A stretch of DNA of 42,296 nucleotides from Sphingobacteriales bacterium (lineage in GTDB: Bacteria; Bacteroidota; Bacteroidia; Sphingobacteriales; Sphingobacteriaceae), in assembly GCA_013298995.1 (NCBI GenBank), contig JAAFJW010000007.1:1-42296 (forward strand), written 5' to 3'. The number at the start of each line of letters is the position of its first letter. Position 1 is the first letter of the stretch. Shown here in pieces: positions 16,217 through 25,400 of the stretch. Below the pieces are notes generated by a model that was not told where the DNA came from, ran no database searches, and worked only from the letters and a program-made list of their open reading frames with translations. Made by a program: the position numbers and the translations under genes.

Positions 16217-17311
16217 TTACTTTGGTGCTTTTACAAGCAAATATAAGCCTAACAATCCAAAAATAACATTAGGGATAACCACGGCTATTATAGGCGGTAA
16301 GCCTCCTTTTAGTGCAAATGTATTGGCAAATTGGATAAATAATATATATACAAAACTTAATAAAATGCCTAAACCTAGGGGCAAGCCCACGCCTCCCCTT
16401 ACCTTACGGGATGATAGAGCTACACCTATAAGCGTGAGTACGTAGGCCGAAAAAGGGTACGTCCAGCGTTTGTATTTTTCTAATTCGAGGTTTACCATAA
16501 TGCCCGAGCCACGTATTTTTTCTTTTTTAATTTTTTCGTTTAATTCCCAAAAATTCATGGCCGAGTATATGTTATCTCGGGCATCAAAATCAATGGGGCG
16601 CATATCTAAAAGTGTGTCTATTTTTGGGCCACGGCTCATATTTTCTTTTAAACCATCAACGCTACGCTTGGTATAATTTTCTATCGTCCATTTACGGCTT
16701 AGGGTATCAAACGAAATTCTATCGGCCATTATTTTGGTTTTTAGTTCATCGCCATTAAATTTTTCGAGCGAAAACTTGTTGCCTGTATTATTGGTATTAT
16801 CAAACGATTCTAAAAATATATACGTATTGCTATCTAATTGTAAATGAACATTGTTTTTATAGTTTTCGTGGTTTTTTAAAAACGTGTTTTCAAACGTTGT
16901 CATCAATCTATTGGTTTCGGGTATAATAAAAAGATTAAAACCCATACTTACTAAAAATATTAAGGTTGATGCAATAATGTAAGGCCTTAAAAAACGATTA
17001 AAACTTGCGCCACCGCATAGTATGGGCACAATTTCGGTTTGGTCGGCCATTTTGGCTGTAAAAAATATTACAGCAATAAAGTTTATTAAAGGCGATAAAA
17101 AGTTGAGGTAAAACGGTATAAACCCTGCATAGTACTGGAAAACGATACTGTACGTGGTAACATCGTTTTTTAAAAAATCGTCGAGCTTTTCTGATATATC
17201 AAAAACTACGGTAATAACCGTAAAAATACCCAAGGTAAAAATAAAAGTACCTAGGTATTTTTTGATAATATACCAATCAATCAGCTTTATGTATTTATCT
17301 AAAATATTCAT
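16217..17311 (-). CDS. lptG: LptF/LptG-family (YjgP/YjgQ) lipopolysaccharide-export permease
   Basis: The 364-residue protein has six membrane helices, three N-terminal (about 17-120) and three C-terminal (about 280-360), around a large periplasmic beta domain (about 130-270). This is the standard LptF/LptG layout of the ABC permease that lifts LPS from the inner membrane. The first cytoplasmic loop carries TAKMADQTEIVPILCGGASF, the coupling-helix region facing the LptB ATPase. Bacteroidota usually scatter lpt genes, so isolation from lptB/C is normal. The ATG touches the tgt stop codon. LptF and LptG are hard to tell apart here, so the symbol is provisional. Confidence 0.85.
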   Translation of the reverse strand: MNILDKYIKLIDWYIIKKYLGTFIFTLGIFTVITVVFDISEKLDDFLKNDVTTYSIVFQYYAGFIPFYLNFLSPLINFIAVIFFTAKMADQTEIVPILCGGASFNRFLRPYIIASTLIFLVSMGFNLFIIPETNRLMTTFENTFLKNHENYKNNVHLQLDSNTYIFLESFDNTNNTGNKFSLEKFNGDELKTKIMADRISFDTLSRKWTIENYTKRSVDGLKENMSRGPKIDTLLDMRPIDFDARDNIYSAMNFWELNEKIKKEKIRGSGIMVNLELEKYKRWTYPFSAYVLTLIGVALSSRKVRGGVGLPLGLGILLSFVYILFIQFANTFALKGGLPPIIAVVIPNVIFGLLGLYLLVKAPK

Positions 17312-18442
17312 TTAAAGCCTTGTTGCTAATTGTTTTACCATTTTATTTTTCCAATCGTAAAACTCGCCACTAATAATTTTAAGGCGGGCTTGTTGTACCA
17401 GCCAAATATAAAAATGTAGGTTGTGTAAGGTAGCAATTTGCGAACCTAATATTTCTTTCGAATGTATTAAATGGCGCAAATAGGCCTTGGAATAGTTTAC
17501 ATCCGAAAACAAAGTGCTATCGGCATCAATAGGCGAAAAATCGTTTTTCCATTTCTCGTTTTTAATATTTATAAAGCCGTGTTGGGTAAATAACATGCCA
17601 TTGCGGGCATTGCGGGTGGGCATTACACAATCAAACATATCAATACCTAAAGCAATGTTTTCGAGTAGGTTAATAGGTGTACCTACACCCATAAGGTAGC
17701 GTGGTTTATGGGCGGGTAATACGTTGCATACTACCTCCGTCATGGCGTACATTTCTTCGGCAGGCTCGCCTACCGATAGGCCACCTATGGCATTGCCTTC
17801 ACGCTCGCAACTGGCTATAAACTCGGCCGATTTTATGCGCAAATCTTTATACACCGAGCCTTGTACAATAGGGAAAAAAGTTTGTGTATAACCATATTTT
17901 CCTTCGGTTTCATCAAACCTAGTAATGCAGCGCTTTAGCCAGCGGTGCGTCATATCAATAGAACGGCGGGCGTAGTTAAACTCGCAAGGATAGGGTGTAC
18001 ATTCGTCGAAAGCCATAATAATATCGGCACCTATGGTACGCTGTATATCCATTACGTTTTCGGGCGTAAACAAGTGTTTCGAGCCATCAATATGGGATTT
18101 AAAAGTTACACCTTCTTCTTTAATTTTACGTACTTGTGCCAGCGAATATACTTGGTAACCGCCGCTATCGGTTAAAATGGGCTTATCCCAGCCTATAAAT
18201 TTGTGTAAACCGCCCGCTTTTTCAATGGTTTCTAAACCTGGCCTAAGGTATAAATGGTAAGTGTTTCCTAAAATTATTTGTGCTTTTATATCATTGGCTA
18301 GCTCGCGTTGGTGTACCGCTTTTACGGTACCAGCCGTACCCACGGGCATAAAAATAGGGGTTTGTATATCGCCGTGGTCGGTACTTAGGGTGGCCGCTCG
18401 GGCTTTACTTAAAGGGTCTTGTGCGTTTATTTTAAATTTCAT
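17312..18442 (-). CDS. tgt: tRNA-guanine(34) transglycosylase
   Basis: The enzyme exchanges guanine-34 for the queuosine precursor preQ1 in tRNAs for Asp, Asn, His and Tyr. The 376-residue length and motifs are canonical: D92 in TDSGGYQVYS, GGLSVGE (220-226), and the nucleophile region GIDMFDCVMPTRNARNG (D271 as nucleophile). The normally zinc-binding CxCxxC is absent: the aligned positions are S309, L311 and D314, while the fourth ligand H340 is kept. The catalytic domain is otherwise intact, so the enzyme is probably active; this loss may be shared by the whole lineage. The gene heads a minus-strand run with lptG-like and DMT genes. Confidence 0.96.
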   Translation of the reverse strand: MKFKINAQDPLSKARAATLSTDHGDIQTPIFMPVGTAGTVKAVHQRELANDIKAQIILGNTYHLYLRPGLETIEKAGGLHKFIGWDKPILTDSGGYQVYSLAQVRKIKEEGVTFKSHIDGSKHLFTPENVMDIQRTIGADIIMAFDECTPYPCEFNYARRSIDMTHRWLKRCITRFDETEGKYGYTQTFFPIVQGSVYKDLRIKSAEFIASCEREGNAIGGLSVGEPAEEMYAMTEVVCNVLPAHKPRYLMGVGTPINLLENIALGIDMFDCVMPTRNARNGMLFTQHGFINIKNEKWKNDFSPIDADSTLFSDVNYSKAYLRHLIHSKEILGSQIATLHNLHFYIWLVQQARLKIISGEFYDWKNKMVKQLATRL

Positions 18443-18465
18443 TAAGGTGCTTTTATCGCAAAAAT

Positions 18466-18473
18466 CAAAAATA
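18466..18473 (-). promoter_or_regulatory. Weak candidate -7 box for tgt
   Basis: On the minus strand the site reads TATTTTTG, a fit to TAnnTTTG, and would start transcription about 18 bases before the tgt ATG. A matching TTG box about 20 bases upstream is not apparent. The spacer 18443-18632 contains no other feature that I can support. Confidence 0.3.
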
Positions 18474-18632
18474 GCATTTTTTAAATTGCGTAATCGTTTT
18501 TAATTTATTAACAAAAACGGCGCAAATTAATATTTGATACACATACCTATTTTGGAAATTTTGGAATTGGTTAAATATATATTCAGCATCGTTTAATTGG
18601 GTAATGTTGCGATTACTTTCTAAATCAAAATT

Positions 18633-19547
18633 TTATAAACGTAACAAAGCACCTTCTTTAAGCGCATAAGTACTTAATAATGTTTTTTTGATATTTAACT
18701 TTTGTAATATAAACGATGTGATAACCGATGCTACCACAATCATATCAACCCTAAAAGCAATTAAACCAGGTGTATGCAGGCGTTGTTGTTGGGTTGATGT
18801 TTTAAAAAAATCTAATAATTGTTGTAATTCTTGGGTGTTAAAGTCAAAACTTTTTTCGGTATCAGGGTTAAAAATACGTCCTTTTTTTACATTTATTATT
18901 TCGGCATAAGTTTCGAACGAGCCTGCTGTACCTACCAAAACCTGTGGATTAAATATTTTACAGGCTTCAATTAAAGGCATTAAATTTTTTTCAAGGTAAT
19001 TTTGGATGGTTTTAATATCGGTAAAAGTTAAGCAGTTTTGCTGCATAAATAAATCCATCAGCCTTGCTGCACCTAGTTTAAAACTTTGTTTCCAGTAAAT
19101 TTGGCTGTGGTTGCACAATATAAACTCTACGCTACCACCGCCAATATCCATTATTAAAAATAGCTCATTTTTAAGATTTATTGCTGCTTTTGCGCCTTGG
19201 TAAATAAGTTCGGCCTCGGTATCGCCACTTATAGTTTGTATGTTTATATTGGTTTTTTGTAATACTTCGGCTATAAAATTTTGCCCATTTGCGGTATCTC
19301 TAACCGCCGATGTAGCAATAGCAATAACTTGCTTAACAGGGTATTGTGCAATTGTTTCACTAAATTTTACAAGAGTATCAATCCCTCTTTTATAAGCCTC
19401 AGGGGCGATAATAGCTTTATTAATGCCACCTTCGCCAAGCTTTACGGCTTGGTAAGTTTTATAATGAAATATAATTTCTCCATTAGGCAATACATCGGCA
19501 ATATTGAGATGAAAAGTATTGGTACCTATATCTATTACTGCTTTCAT
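18633..19547 (-). CDS. ppx: Ppx/GppA-family phosphatase (exopolyphosphatase-like)
   Basis: The 304-residue protein is the short form made only of the two actin-like ATPase subdomains. Visible motifs are the phosphate-1 loop DIGTNTFHL (6-14), ATSAVRDTANG, GDTEAELIYQG with the catalytic Glu, and the phosphate-2 loop MDIGGGSVEFIL. The short form without the HD-type C-terminal domain is common in Bacteroidota. It may hydrolyse polyphosphate or pppGpp; which one cannot be told from sequence. It lies downstream of the PIN-toxin cassette, which separates it from gltD, so its original upstream region may have been displaced. Confidence 0.92.
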   Translation of the reverse strand: MKAVIDIGTNTFHLNIADVLPNGEIIFHYKTYQAVKLGEGGINKAIIAPEAYKRGIDTLVKFSETIAQYPVKQVIAIATSAVRDTANGQNFIAEVLQKTNINIQTISGDTEAELIYQGAKAAINLKNELFLIMDIGGGSVEFILCNHSQIYWKQSFKLGAARLMDLFMQQNCLTFTDIKTIQNYLEKNLMPLIEACKIFNPQVLVGTAGSFETYAEIINVKKGRIFNPDTEKSFDFNTQELQQLLDFFKTSTQQQRLHTPGLIAFRVDMIVVASVITSFILQKLNIKKTLLSTYALKEGALLRL

Positions 19548-19649
19548 GGGTTTAATTTTAATTTATCTCAGTTCAATAAAGTTGAGGCTTATTCCGTCTG
19601 CCTAAATTGCAGCAAACCCCTTGTTGGGCGTTTGTGCTTCTTTTCTGGT

Positions 19650-20126
19650 CTATAAATCAAGCATTCCAAAAGTTTGACCAAATGGAACGTTAAGATCAAT
19701 AAATTGAAACGTTGGATTTAAGTGTTCTTTGAGCAAGTTGAATATTTTGTGGCTTTCAGTGTCTGATGAAAGATAAAATTCAACACTTTTTTCTACATCT
19801 GCTGTTGCAAACAATTTAGTGTCGTTTGGAATGATATTACGCTCTCGAAGTTGTAATTTATTTTTGTTTTGAAAAACCAGTTTTGCAAATTCACCAGTCT
19901 TTTTTGAGTGGTCGAGATTGAAAGGAATAATCTGCAAATTCTTTAATGGCAATTCGTGTATGTTGCCACCAACACAATATTCAGCAATCGAAATTGTTGA
20001 AACATACATCTTAATTTCATTTTGCAAGAAGTAGCGAAAATAGCCGTCTGCATTTTTGAACAACGGAGAGTCATCGTTAAGAAATCTTAGAAAGAAACTT
20101 GTGTCAAGTAAAACAGCTTTATGCAT
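19650..20126 (-). CDS. PIN-domain ribonuclease, probable VapC-like toxin
   Basis: The 158-residue protein has the PIN-domain acidic set: D8 in VLLDTSFFLRFL, E49 in ISIAEYC, D102 in IIPNDTKLFATA, and D122 in a later acidic turn. PIN proteins of this size paired with a small upstream partner are usually RNA-cleaving toxins of type II systems. Its ATG overlaps the stop of the upstream gene by 8 bases, so the two are co-translated. The upstream partner is much longer than a usual VapB antitoxin. A PIN nuclease acting in another pathway is possible but less likely. Confidence 0.75.
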   Translation of the reverse strand: MHKAVLLDTSFFLRFLNDDSPLFKNADGYFRYFLQNEIKMYVSTISIAEYCVGGNIHELPLKNLQIIPFNLDHSKKTGEFAKLVFQNKNKLQLRERNIIPNDTKLFATADVEKSVEFYLSSDTESHKIFNLLKEHLNPTFQFIDLNVPFGQTFGMLDL

Positions 20127-20910
20127 TGTTACCTGCTCTTAATTCTGTAAGCCAAGTGTCAGGATTTACATTTCCAAGCCAAGATTTTTTTGCTTTTTCA
20201 CGCAATGAATTTAAATACTGTTCGTCATAGGTTGGTTGAAAGTCAACTAACTCAACAAATTTCAAAGATGATTTATCTAACTCGCCAGTTTCACTATGTT
20301 GTTTCCCAATAGCTCTAATCCCATAAGGCTTTTTGTGTATTATGTTTTCTTCTAAATTTTCAAAAAATGAAACAGGTGTGAAAACAGTAACACTTCCAAA
20401 TTCATCTGTATTTATATGAATATTAGTTTTGTCTTTTCCCCCGGCATTAGTTATTTTTCCATAAAAATAGAATTCAGCATCTACCCAAATAGCTTCTGTT
20501 CTGTATAGTTTGGTTGTTTTGTCAACCTTAATTTCATTTGAATTGTCAAGCGAAGTTTTTATAGTGAAAGTGTAATCTTTTTTGGCAGCAATTTCTTGAA
20601 TATTCTCAAAAGCTTTTGCTGTGGATAATTCTAAAAAGTCAATGTTTTGTGATTGTTGAACTTGTCCAATTATGGCATTAAAGCCAATTATAAACTGAAT
20701 TGAAGTTTTAAAAATGTGCCTAACAGAACCTTCTTCAATTTTGTATGCGATATTGGGTCTGTCTTTCTTGTCGCCAGAATACAAAAGATTTTCAGCGTTT
20801 TCCAAAATAGAAATTACCTCCTTGATGTCGTAATTATCAGGCGAAAGTTCAAGATTTCCTTTTGAACCAGTTATCCTTATTTCTATTTGTCCAATTTTTT
20901 CCACAAGCAA
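20119..20910 (-). CDS. Partner of the PIN protein, putative long antitoxin
   Basis: This 263-residue protein has no database family that I can name. It is mixed alpha/beta, with a central beta-rich part (about 115-210). Its final residues, SWLGNVNPDTWLTELRAG, resemble the short C-terminal peptide with which VapB antitoxins wrap around their PIN toxins. That tail, the 8-base overlap and the gene order (partner first) suggest it neutralises the PIN protein. It has no recognisable DNA-binding domain such as a ribbon-helix-helix or AbrB fold, so autoregulation is unproven. The call is inference from context plus the tail motif. Confidence 0.55.
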   Translation of the reverse strand: MLVEKIGQIEIRITGSKGNLELSPDNYDIKEVISILENAENLLYSGDKKDRPNIAYKIEEGSVRHIFKTSIQFIIGFNAIIGQVQQSQNIDFLELSTAKAFENIQEIAAKKDYTFTIKTSLDNSNEIKVDKTTKLYRTEAIWVDAEFYFYGKITNAGGKDKTNIHINTDEFGSVTVFTPVSFFENLEENIIHKKPYGIRAIGKQHSETGELDKSSLKFVELVDFQPTYDEQYLNSLREKAKKSWLGNVNPDTWLTELRAGNNA

Positions 20911-20993
20911 GTTTAGTCAAAATGAAAAATTTAACGCTATTATTTAACAATAAAAGTTTGAATTATAGTGTTCGTCCAGCATAACGCCCAACA

Positions 20994-22475
20994 TTAGCTA
21001 TAACTATTTTCGTACATATCTACATTATCCTTACTTTCCAGTACCGAGTGTCCCATTAAAAACTGGTCAACTTTGCGGGCTGCTTCGCGGCCTTCGGATA
21101 TTGCCCATACTACCAATGATTGGCCACGGCGCATATCGCCAGCTACAAAAACCTTGCCTACATTGGTTCTAAAATCACCTTCTTTGGCATCCACATTTTT
21201 GCGGGCATCAAGGTTTACACCCAACTGTGCCAGCATACCATCGTATTGTGGGTTTACAAAACCCATAGCCAAAAATACTCGCTCGCAGGGTATTTCTCTG
21301 ATGCTGCCTTCTACTTCTTTAAATTTAGTTGGCCTACCCAAAAAATCGGTTTCCCACTCCACATCTACCAGCATTAAAGCTTTTAAATTTCCATCAGCAT
21401 CGCCAATAAATTCTTTGGTATTTACACCCCAGTGGCGTTGGCAACCCTCTTCGTGTGAGCTAGTTGTTTTTAAAATCATGGGATATTGCGGCCACGGCAT
21501 AGCCAAATTACGTTCTTTGGGTGGTTGCACCATTAATTCGAATTGTAAAATAGATTTTGCCCCTTGGCGGTTGGATGTGCCTACACAATCCGAACCCGTA
21601 TCGCCACCGCCTATTACTACCACATTTTTATCGGTAACCAAAATATCTTCTTGCTGTACAGGCAAACTGCTTACCCTTTTATTTTGCTGTTTTAAAAACT
21701 GCATGGCAAAGTAAATGCCTTTTAATTCCCTTCCGGGGATGGGTAAATCGCGAGGAATGGTAGAACCACCAGCCAACACTACGGCATCGTAATCTTTTAC
21801 CAAATCATTGGCTTCTATATCTTTACCTATTTCGGTATTGCATTTAAACACCACACCGCTATCTTCCATTATTTTAATACGGCGTTCAACTACTGTTTTT
21901 TCTAATTTAAAATCTGGGATACCGTAACGTAACAAGCCACCTGGTTTATCATCACGCTCGAAAACCGTAACCTCGTGGCCCACTTTTATCAATTGCGCAG
22001 CAGCGGCCAAGCCAGCTGGCCCACTACCTACCACGGCTATGGTTTTGCCAGTTTTTAAAATAGGAGCGTTTGCTTTTACAAAGCCTTTTTCGTAAGCAAT
22101 TTCGATAATATGTTTTTCAATTTCTTCGATGGCAATGGCTGGCTTGTTTATGCCTAGTACACAAGCAGCTTCGCAAGGTGCAGGGCAAATACGGCCTGTA
22201 AACTCGGGGAAATTATTGGTAGAGCTTAGTATTTCGTAGGCTTCTTCCCAGTTTTTTTTGTACACGGCATCGTTAAACTCGGGGATAACATTACCCAGCG
22301 GACAACCCGAGTGGCAAAAAGGAATGCCACAGTTCATACACCTTGCCGATTGTTGGTTTAGTTTTTCATCGCTGTAAAGCCCCACAAACTCTTTATAATT
22401 TTTTTTACGCTCTTGCGGAGATACTTTTTCTGGAAGCTCTCTTCCATATTCCATAAAACCTGTAACTTTTCCCAT
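20994..22475 (-). CDS. gltD: Glutamate synthase (NADPH) small subunit
   Basis: The 493-residue flavoprotein supplies electrons from NAD(P)H to the large subunit. The N-terminal Cys-rich region (CMNCGIPFCHSGCP, and RICPAPCEAACV at about 95-107) binds [4Fe-4S] clusters. An FAD-binding GSGPAGLAAAAQL follows (about 151-163), and an NAD(P)H-binding GGGDTGSDCVG lies near 289-299. The C-terminal VFVAGDMRRGQSLVVWAI completes the FAD site. It starts 7 bases after the gltB stop on the minus strand and completes the gltBD operon of ammonia assimilation. Its stop codon directly abuts the right core of the PIN-toxin cassette. Confidence 0.96.
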   Translation of the reverse strand: MGKVTGFMEYGRELPEKVSPQERKKNYKEFVGLYSDEKLNQQSARCMNCGIPFCHSGCPLGNVIPEFNDAVYKKNWEEAYEILSSTNNFPEFTGRICPAPCEAACVLGINKPAIAIEEIEKHIIEIAYEKGFVKANAPILKTGKTIAVVGSGPAGLAAAAQLIKVGHEVTVFERDDKPGGLLRYGIPDFKLEKTVVERRIKIMEDSGVVFKCNTEIGKDIEANDLVKDYDAVVLAGGSTIPRDLPIPGRELKGIYFAMQFLKQQNKRVSSLPVQQEDILVTDKNVVVIGGGDTGSDCVGTSNRQGAKSILQFELMVQPPKERNLAMPWPQYPMILKTTSSHEEGCQRHWGVNTKEFIGDADGNLKALMLVDVEWETDFLGRPTKFKEVEGSIREIPCERVFLAMGFVNPQYDGMLAQLGVNLDARKNVDAKEGDFRTNVGKVFVAGDMRRGQSLVVWAISEGREAARKVDQFLMGHSVLESKDNVDMYENSYS

Positions 22476-22482
22476 TTCTAAC

Positions 22483-25400
22483 TTAGCTTGTTTTTTGAAA
22501 TTGTTTTTTTTCTGATAATACTCTCTTGTACTCTTTAGGGAATACTTTTATAAATTTAACCGATTCATCGGCCCAGTTGTTAATTAAATATTCGGCGGCA
22601 TTACTTCCTGTTAAAGTATAATGTTTCTTTAATAAGGCAATAATTTGCTCTTCATCCTGTGGCGATAATGGGTCTAAATCTACCATTTCCATATTGCAGT
22701 TTTCTACAAAGTGGCCATCCACATCGTAAATCCAAGCAATACCACCACTCATACCAGCAGCAAAGTTACGGCCTGTTTTTCCTATAATTAATGCTTTTCC
22801 GCCTGTCATATATTCGCAACCATGGTCGCCCACGCCCTCTACTACGGCTACCGCCCCCGAGTTACGCACTGCAAAGCGTTCGCCAGCAAGCCCTCGTATA
22901 AATAACTCGCCCGATGTGGCACCATATAAAACTACGTTACCTACAATAATGTTATCTTGTGGCGCAAAAGTGCTTTCTTTGGCAGGATAAATGGCTATTT
23001 GTGCGCCCGAAAGGCCTTTACCTACATAATCATTGGCTTCGCCTTCCAGCTCAAACGATATTCCTTTTGATGCAAATGCACCAAAACTTTGCCCTGCCGA
23101 ACCCGAAAATTTGTAGTTAATCGTATTATCGGGCAAACCTTGGGAACCATATTTTTTTGCAATTTCGTTTGATAAAAGTGTACCAATAGTTCTATCTGTA
23201 TTTTTAACAGTAAACGACCCAAATACGGGTGTTTTATCATCAATTGCCGCTTGTGCTTGTGCAAGCAATTTCCAGTCGATAATATCGGCCATGCCGTGGT
23301 CTTGGCTTTCGCTGTTGTACAGTGTTAAGCCTTTGGGATTAAATACAGGGTACAATATGCCCGATAAATCTACTTTTTTGGCTTTCCAATGTTTAATGTT
23401 ATCTCGTTTTTTAAGAAACTGTACCCTACCTACCATTTCGTTGATGGTTTTAAAACCCAGTTCGGCCATAATTTCTCTTAGCTCTTCGGCCAAAAACTTA
23501 AATAGGTTTACCACATGCTCGGGCTTTCCGCTAAATAGTTTACGCAGTTCAGGGTCTTGCGTGGCTACGCCTACGGGGCAGGTGTTTAAATGGCATTTAC
23601 GCATCATAATACAACCGCCAGCAACTAAGGCGGCAGTAGCTACGCCCCATTCTTCGGCACCTAGCAATGCTGCAATAGCTAAATCTTTACCTGTTTTTAA
23701 TTGTCCATCGGCCTGTAAAACTACACGGCTACGCAGCTTGTTTTTTACCAAGGTTTGGTGTGCTTCGGCCAGGCCTAGCTCCCAAGGTAAGCCAGCATGT
23801 TTTACCGAGCTTATGGGCGATGCGCCTGTGCCTCCATCATAGCCTGCTATTAATATTACATCGGCATGTGCTTTGGCCACACCTGCGGCAATGGTACCTA
23901 CACCCGCTTTTGAAACTAGTTTAACATTAATGCGGGCGGCCCGGTTGGCATTTTTTAAATCAAATATTAGCTGAGCTAAATCTTCGATAGAATAAATATC
24001 GTGGTGTGGTGGTGGCGATATTAAGCCTACTCCTGGGGTAGAGTGGCGGGTTTTTGCAATCCAATCATCTACCTTGTGGCCAGGTAATTGCCCACCTTCG
24101 CCTGGCTTTGCACCTTGTGCCATTTTTATTTGTAATTCATCGGCATTGGTAAGGTAATTAATGGTTACGCCAAACCTTGCCGATGCTATTTGCTTTATAG
24201 CCGAACGCATCGAATCGCCATTAGGCATTGTTTCGTAGCGCATTTCATCTTCGCCACCCTCGCCTGTATTGCTTTTAGCACCTATGCGGTTCATGGCAAT
24301 AGCTAGGGTACTATGTGCCTCATGCGAAATAGACCCGAACGACATGGCACCTGTTGCAAAGCGTTTCATAATGTTTTCGGCTGGCTCAACCTCATCAATC
24401 GAAATAGATTCGCGGTGATGTGCAAAACATAACAAACCTCTGATAGTGTATAGTTTATCAGTTTGTTCGTTAATTACTTTGGCGTATTTTTTATACACCT
24501 CGTAGCTATTGGTACGGGTGGCATGTTGTAATAAATGAACTGTTTCGGGGTTAAATAAATGGGCTTCGCCTCGGCGTTTCCATTGGTAAATGCCCCCTTC
24601 GTTTAATAAATGTTGGTTGCTATCTTCACCTGCAAAACCTGTAACGTGTTTCATCAATGCTTCGCGGGCTAGGTCATCTAGGCTCATGCCTTCGATACGG
24701 CTAATACCACCTGTGAAGTGTTTTTTTACTACTTCTTTATTGATACCTAATATTTCAAATACTTGCGAACCATGGTATGATTGCAGGGTTGATATTCCCA
24801 TTTTCGAGAATATTTTTAACAATCCATCGCAAATGGCTTTGATATAGTTTTTGGTAAGATTTTTTATGTCTTGTGTGGTTTCTAATTTGCCTTCTTTATG
24901 CATCGTATCTATCGAAGCCAGTGCTAAATAAGGATTTATCGCGGTAGCACCAAAAGCTAATAAACAAGCAAAATGATGTACTTCCCATAAGTCGCCAGCT
25001 TCTACAACCAACCCAACAGAGCCCCTAAAACCTTGTTTAATAAGGTGGTGATGTACTGCCGAAACGGCTAATAATGAGGGTATAGGCGCATGGTTTGAGT
25101 CGATAGCCCTATCCGATAATATCAATACTTGGAAGCCATCGTTTACAGCATCTTCGGCATAGCGGCATAATCTATCAATTCCTTTTTGTAAAGAGCCTGC
25201 CTGCCCATCGGCCTTAAAGTAGGTTTGTAAGGTTTTAGATTGGAATAAACCTGTATCAATACTGCGTAGTTTTTCTAATTCGTAATCGTTAAGTATAGGT
25301 TGCTTAAGCGTTACGCAATGGCAGTGCATTTTATCTTCATCTAATAAATTACCATTGTTGCCAATAAAAGTTGCTAAGCTCATAACCAATCGTTCCCTAA

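Larger units (their letters stand above)
19623..20992 (-). mobile_element. Cassette-like insertion carrying a PIN toxin-antitoxin pair
   Basis: The block between ppx and gltD is bracketed by GTTGGGCGTTT (19623-19633) and AACGCCCAAC (20983-20992), reverse complements over ten bases. In the orientation of the enclosed genes the order is GTTGGGCGTT, genes, AACGCCCAAC, as in integron cassettes, where the 5' TTRRRY and the 3' RYYYAA come from one recombination site. The right core abuts the gltD stop codon. Left of 19623 there is only a short hairpin-like stretch (about 19590-19615), not a clear full attC. No integrase or transposase is in the window. Another mobile mechanism or coincidence remains possible. 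Confidence 0.4.

Noticed and set aside
23291-23842. Long antisense frame inside gltB
   Set aside because: Mirror of conserved gltB coding sequence; protein has no recognisable family and codon pattern follows the sense gene.
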